NCBI GenBank assembly: GCA_050331335.1
Contig: JBHJGY010000004.1
Span: 9,545 to 73,544, forward strand
Direction of reading: 5' to 3'
Origin: Thermohalobaculum sp050331335
Lineage (GTDB): Bacteria > Pseudomonadota > Alphaproteobacteria > Rhodobacterales > Rhodobacteraceae
DNA: 64,000 bases
The position numbers and the translations under genes are program-made. Positions 62,074-64,000 of the stretch are shown piece by piece. Position 1 is the first letter of the stretch; each line of letters begins with the position of its first letter. The notes beneath the pieces were generated by a model. The model saw only the letters and a list, made by a program, of their open reading frames with translations. It made no database searches and had not been told where the DNA came from.

Positions 62074-62894
62074 GCGAGATGCGGATTGCCGGGGTGATGG
62101 GTTGGCCGGTGGGACATTCGAAGTCGCCCAGGCTCTTCGATCATTGGTTCGCGCGCTACGATGTGGCCGGGCGCTATGTCCCGCTGGCGGTGGCGCCGGA
62201 CGCCTTTGCCGAAGTTTATCGGGCGCTGCCCAAGGCGGGGTTTACCGGCGTCAACGTGACGATCCCGCATAAAGAGGCGGCGCTGGCCCTCGCCGATGAA
62301 GTAACCCCTCCGGCCAAGGAGATCGGGGCCGCCAACATGATCCGTTTTGTCGAAGGGCGGATTCTCGCGGACAACACCGACGGTTTCGGCTTTCTCGAGA
62401 ACCTCCGAGCCGGCGCGCCGGGATGGCGTGGCGCGCGCGGTCCGGCCCTGGTGCTCGGGGCGGGGGGGGCTGCGCGGGCCGTGCTGCATGCGCTGCTTGC
62501 AGATGGCGCGCCGGAGATCCGGTTGGCGAACCGTTCGGGTGAGAAGGCCGAGGCCCTGGCGGCTCTCTTTGGTCCCAAGATCCAGCCGGTGGCTTGGGAA
62601 GACCGCGAGCCTGCGACGGCCGATGTCGCGACCATCGTGAACACCACGAGCCTGGGGATGCTGGGACAGCCGCCGTTGGAGTTGTCGCTCGATGCGGCGC
62701 CTGACAGCGCCGTGGTGACCGATATCGTCTATGCGCCGCTCAAGACACCGCTTCTCGAAGCAGCCTGGAGCCGGGGGCTTGTGGCCGTCGACGGCTTGGG
62801 CATGCTCTTGCACCAAGCACGGCCGGCTTTCGCTGCGTGGTTCGATGTGGATCCGGAGGTCGATGAGCGGTTACGGGCGGCCTGTCTGTCATGA
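62070..62894 (+). CDS. aroE: Shikimate dehydrogenase (NADP+)
   Basis: AroE reduces 3-dehydroshikimate in aromatic amino-acid synthesis. The 274-residue protein has the N-terminal GWPVGHSKSPRLFDHWF with substrate-binding Ser, NVTIPHKEAA with the catalytic Lys near residue 69, the ADNTDGFGFLENL segment and the NADP loop LGAGGAARAVLHAL. The C-terminus VDGLGMLLHQARPAF is conserved. Overlaps maf and coaE by ATGA, part of a tight plus-strand block. Confidence 0.96.
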   Translation: MSEMRIAGVMGWPVGHSKSPRLFDHWFARYDVAGRYVPLAVAPDAFAEVYRALPKAGFTGVNVTIPHKEAALALADEVTPPAKEIGAANMIRFVEGRILADNTDGFGFLENLRAGAPGWRGARGPALVLGAGGAARAVLHALLADGAPEIRLANRSGEKAEALAALFGPKIQPVAWEDREPATADVATIVNTTSLGMLGQPPLELSLDAAPDSAVVTDIVYAPLKTPLLEAAWSRGLVAVDGLGMLLHQARPAFAAWFDVDPEVDERLRAACLS

Positions 62895-63493
62895 TCCGGA
62901 TCGGGCTTACCGGCGGCATCGGTATGGGAAAATCTACGGTAGCCGAGATGTTCGCAGCGCTGGGGGTGCCGGTTTGGGATGCGGATGCGGCAGTGCACAG
63001 GCTTTATGCGGCCGATGGCGCAGGGGCTGCGGCGATTGCCCAGCTTTGTCCTTTGGCTGTGGGCTCGGAGGGGGTCGACCGTCGCGTTCTGCGCGCCGAG
63101 GTGATCCGAGAGCCTGCCTTGCTCAAGCTGGTGGAAGCGGCAATTCACCCGCTCGTGGCTGCAGATCGCGCATCGTTTCTCGCACAGGCTGCGGAAGCCG
63201 GCGCTGAGGCGGCCCTTTGCGATATTCCGCTGCTGTTCGAGACCGGTGCCGAGCGGCACTTCGATAAGGTCGTTGTCGTCACCGCACCCGCCGAGGTCCA
63301 ACGCAGCCGGGTACTTGCGCGGCCCGGGATGACCGAAGCTGCGCTCGAGACGATCTTGGCCAAGCAGATGCCCGATGCCGAGAAACGGGTCCGGGCGGAT
63401 CTCGTGATCGACACATCGGAGAGCCTCGAAGCAACCCAAACTCAGGTCATTGCGGCGCTCAAAAAGATCAAACGGGAAATGGCGCATGCGTGA
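62891..63493 (+). CDS. coaE: Dephospho-CoA kinase
   Basis: CoaE phosphorylates dephospho-CoA to coenzyme A in the last step of the pathway. The 200-residue protein has the P-loop GLTGGIGMGKST near residue 5, VWDADAAVHRLY and the lid/substrate motif DIPLLFETGAE near residue 115. It overlaps dnaQ by 8 bases and aroE by 4. Confidence 0.95.
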   Translation: MIRIGLTGGIGMGKSTVAEMFAALGVPVWDADAAVHRLYAADGAGAAAIAQLCPLAVGSEGVDRRVLRAEVIREPALLKLVEAAIHPLVAADRASFLAQAAEAGAEAALCDIPLLFETGAERHFDKVVVVTAPAEVQRSRVLARPGMTEAALETILAKQMPDAEKRVRADLVIDTSESLEATQTQVIAALKKIKREMAHA

Positions 63494-64000
63494 AATCGTC
63501 CTTGATACGGAAACCACCGGGCTTGAGCCGGACGAGCACCGCATCGTGGAGATCGGGGCGGTCGAGCTCCTCAACGCGCTGCCAACCGGGCGGAGCTATC
63601 ACCAATACATAAATCCCGAGCGACCGATGCCGGCTGAGGCGTTTCAGATCCACGGTCTTGGCGATGAATTCCTGCGTGACAAGCCGGTCTTTGCAGAGAT
63701 CGCAGCGGCGTTCTGCAGTTTCATCGCAGAAGCGCCGCTGGTGATCCACAACGCGGCTTTCGACATGGCGATGATAAACGCCGAGCTCGCCCGGCTCGGT
63801 CGTCCTGTTTTACCAGACAGCCGAGCCGTCGATACGCTTGCCCTCGCCAAACGCAAATTCCCTGGGGCACAGGTCAGCTTAGATGCGCTCTGCCGCCGGT
63901 TCGGCATCGACAATGCAGGGCGGGTCAAGCACGGAGCGCTGCTCGACAGCGAGTTGCTCGCGGAGGTGTATCTCGAACTCCAAGGCGGGCGGCAACACGG
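63486..64000 (+). CDS. dnaQ: DNA polymerase III epsilon subunit (partial, C-terminus off the right edge)
   Basis: The proofreading 3'-to-5' exonuclease of DNA polymerase III. The frame is open from ATG 63486 for 171 codons to the edge. Exonuclease motif I is LDTETTGLEPDEHRIVEIG near residue 7. The later IHNAAFDMAMINAEL carries motif II, and RVKHGALLDSELLAEVY carries motif III with catalytic His and Asp. The remaining C-terminal polymerase-binding part lies outside the window. Confidence 0.95.
   Translation, partial: MREIVLDTETTGLEPDEHRIVEIGAVELLNALPTGRSYHQYINPERPMPAEAFQIHGLGDEFLRDKPVFAEIAAAFCSFIAEAPLVIHNAAFDMAMINAELARLGRPVLPDSRAVDTLALAKRKFPGAQVSLDALCRRFGIDNAGRVKHGALLDSELLAEVYLELQGGRQH

Overview
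The window is a GC-rich stretch of an alphaproteobacterial chromosome, almost certainly from the order Rhodobacterales. The evidence is TrcR (DUF1013), DUF2794, DUF1194, SdhAF4 (DUF1674), HemJ, ThyX and a hemE / PEP-synthase-regulator junction. About 65 genes are packed tightly, and many same-strand neighbours overlap by ATGA or GTGA. I see no rRNA, tRNA, insertion sequence, phage gene or CRISPR array. It reads as core chromosome, not an island.

Layout. 0-9 kb (minus strand): gshA (cut by the left edge), trcR, then the chromosome-partitioning and tRNA-modification block mnmE-mnmG-rsmG-parA-parB, with two parS sites inside the 5' ends of mnmG and rsmG. 9-23 kb: a quinone oxidoreductase, an M3 peptidase/GST pair, then a plus-strand pyrimidine, lipid and DNA-processing run (pyrB, a third parS, a dihydroorotase-like gene lacking key residues, plsY, dprA, topA, rnr). 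23-33 kb: gamma-glutamyltransferase, hspQ with a 16-bp tandem repeat at its 3' end, envelope proteins, smpB, an unrecognised lysine-rich protein, dapA, a soluble lytic transglycosylase and a VPLPA-CTERM protein. 33-38.6 kb: Nfu-type Fe-S protein, tsaB-rimI, leuC (no leuD follows), an arginase-like protein, thyX and glyoxalase I. 39-41 kb: three overlapping paralogous secreted VWA proteins (DUF1194). 41-46 kb: purH, rsmB, htpX, SdhAF4 and a flavin reductase gene broken by one in-frame TAG. 46-53 kb: 5-oxoprolinase with an acetyltransferase, an SDR, a TerB/DnaJ protein and small secreted or membrane proteins. 53-60 kb (minus): ychF, pth, grxD, bolA, CIA30, DUF2267, rho, hemJ, hemE. 60.3-60.7 kb: probable replication origin. 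60.7-64 kb (plus): ppsR, maf, aroE, coaE, dnaQ (cut by the right edge).

The most informative theme is chromosome replication and segregation. A probable oriC lies between hemE and ppsR, with genes diverging from it, and parABS lies about 46-57 kb away on the same side as rho. The parA gene carries an in-frame hexanucleotide-repeat insertion. The best candidates for undescribed biology are the triplicated DUF1194 operon, the lysine-rich protein between smpB and dapA, and the small repeat-driven changes in parA and at the 3' end of hspQ. All functions come from reading the sequence; no database search was run.
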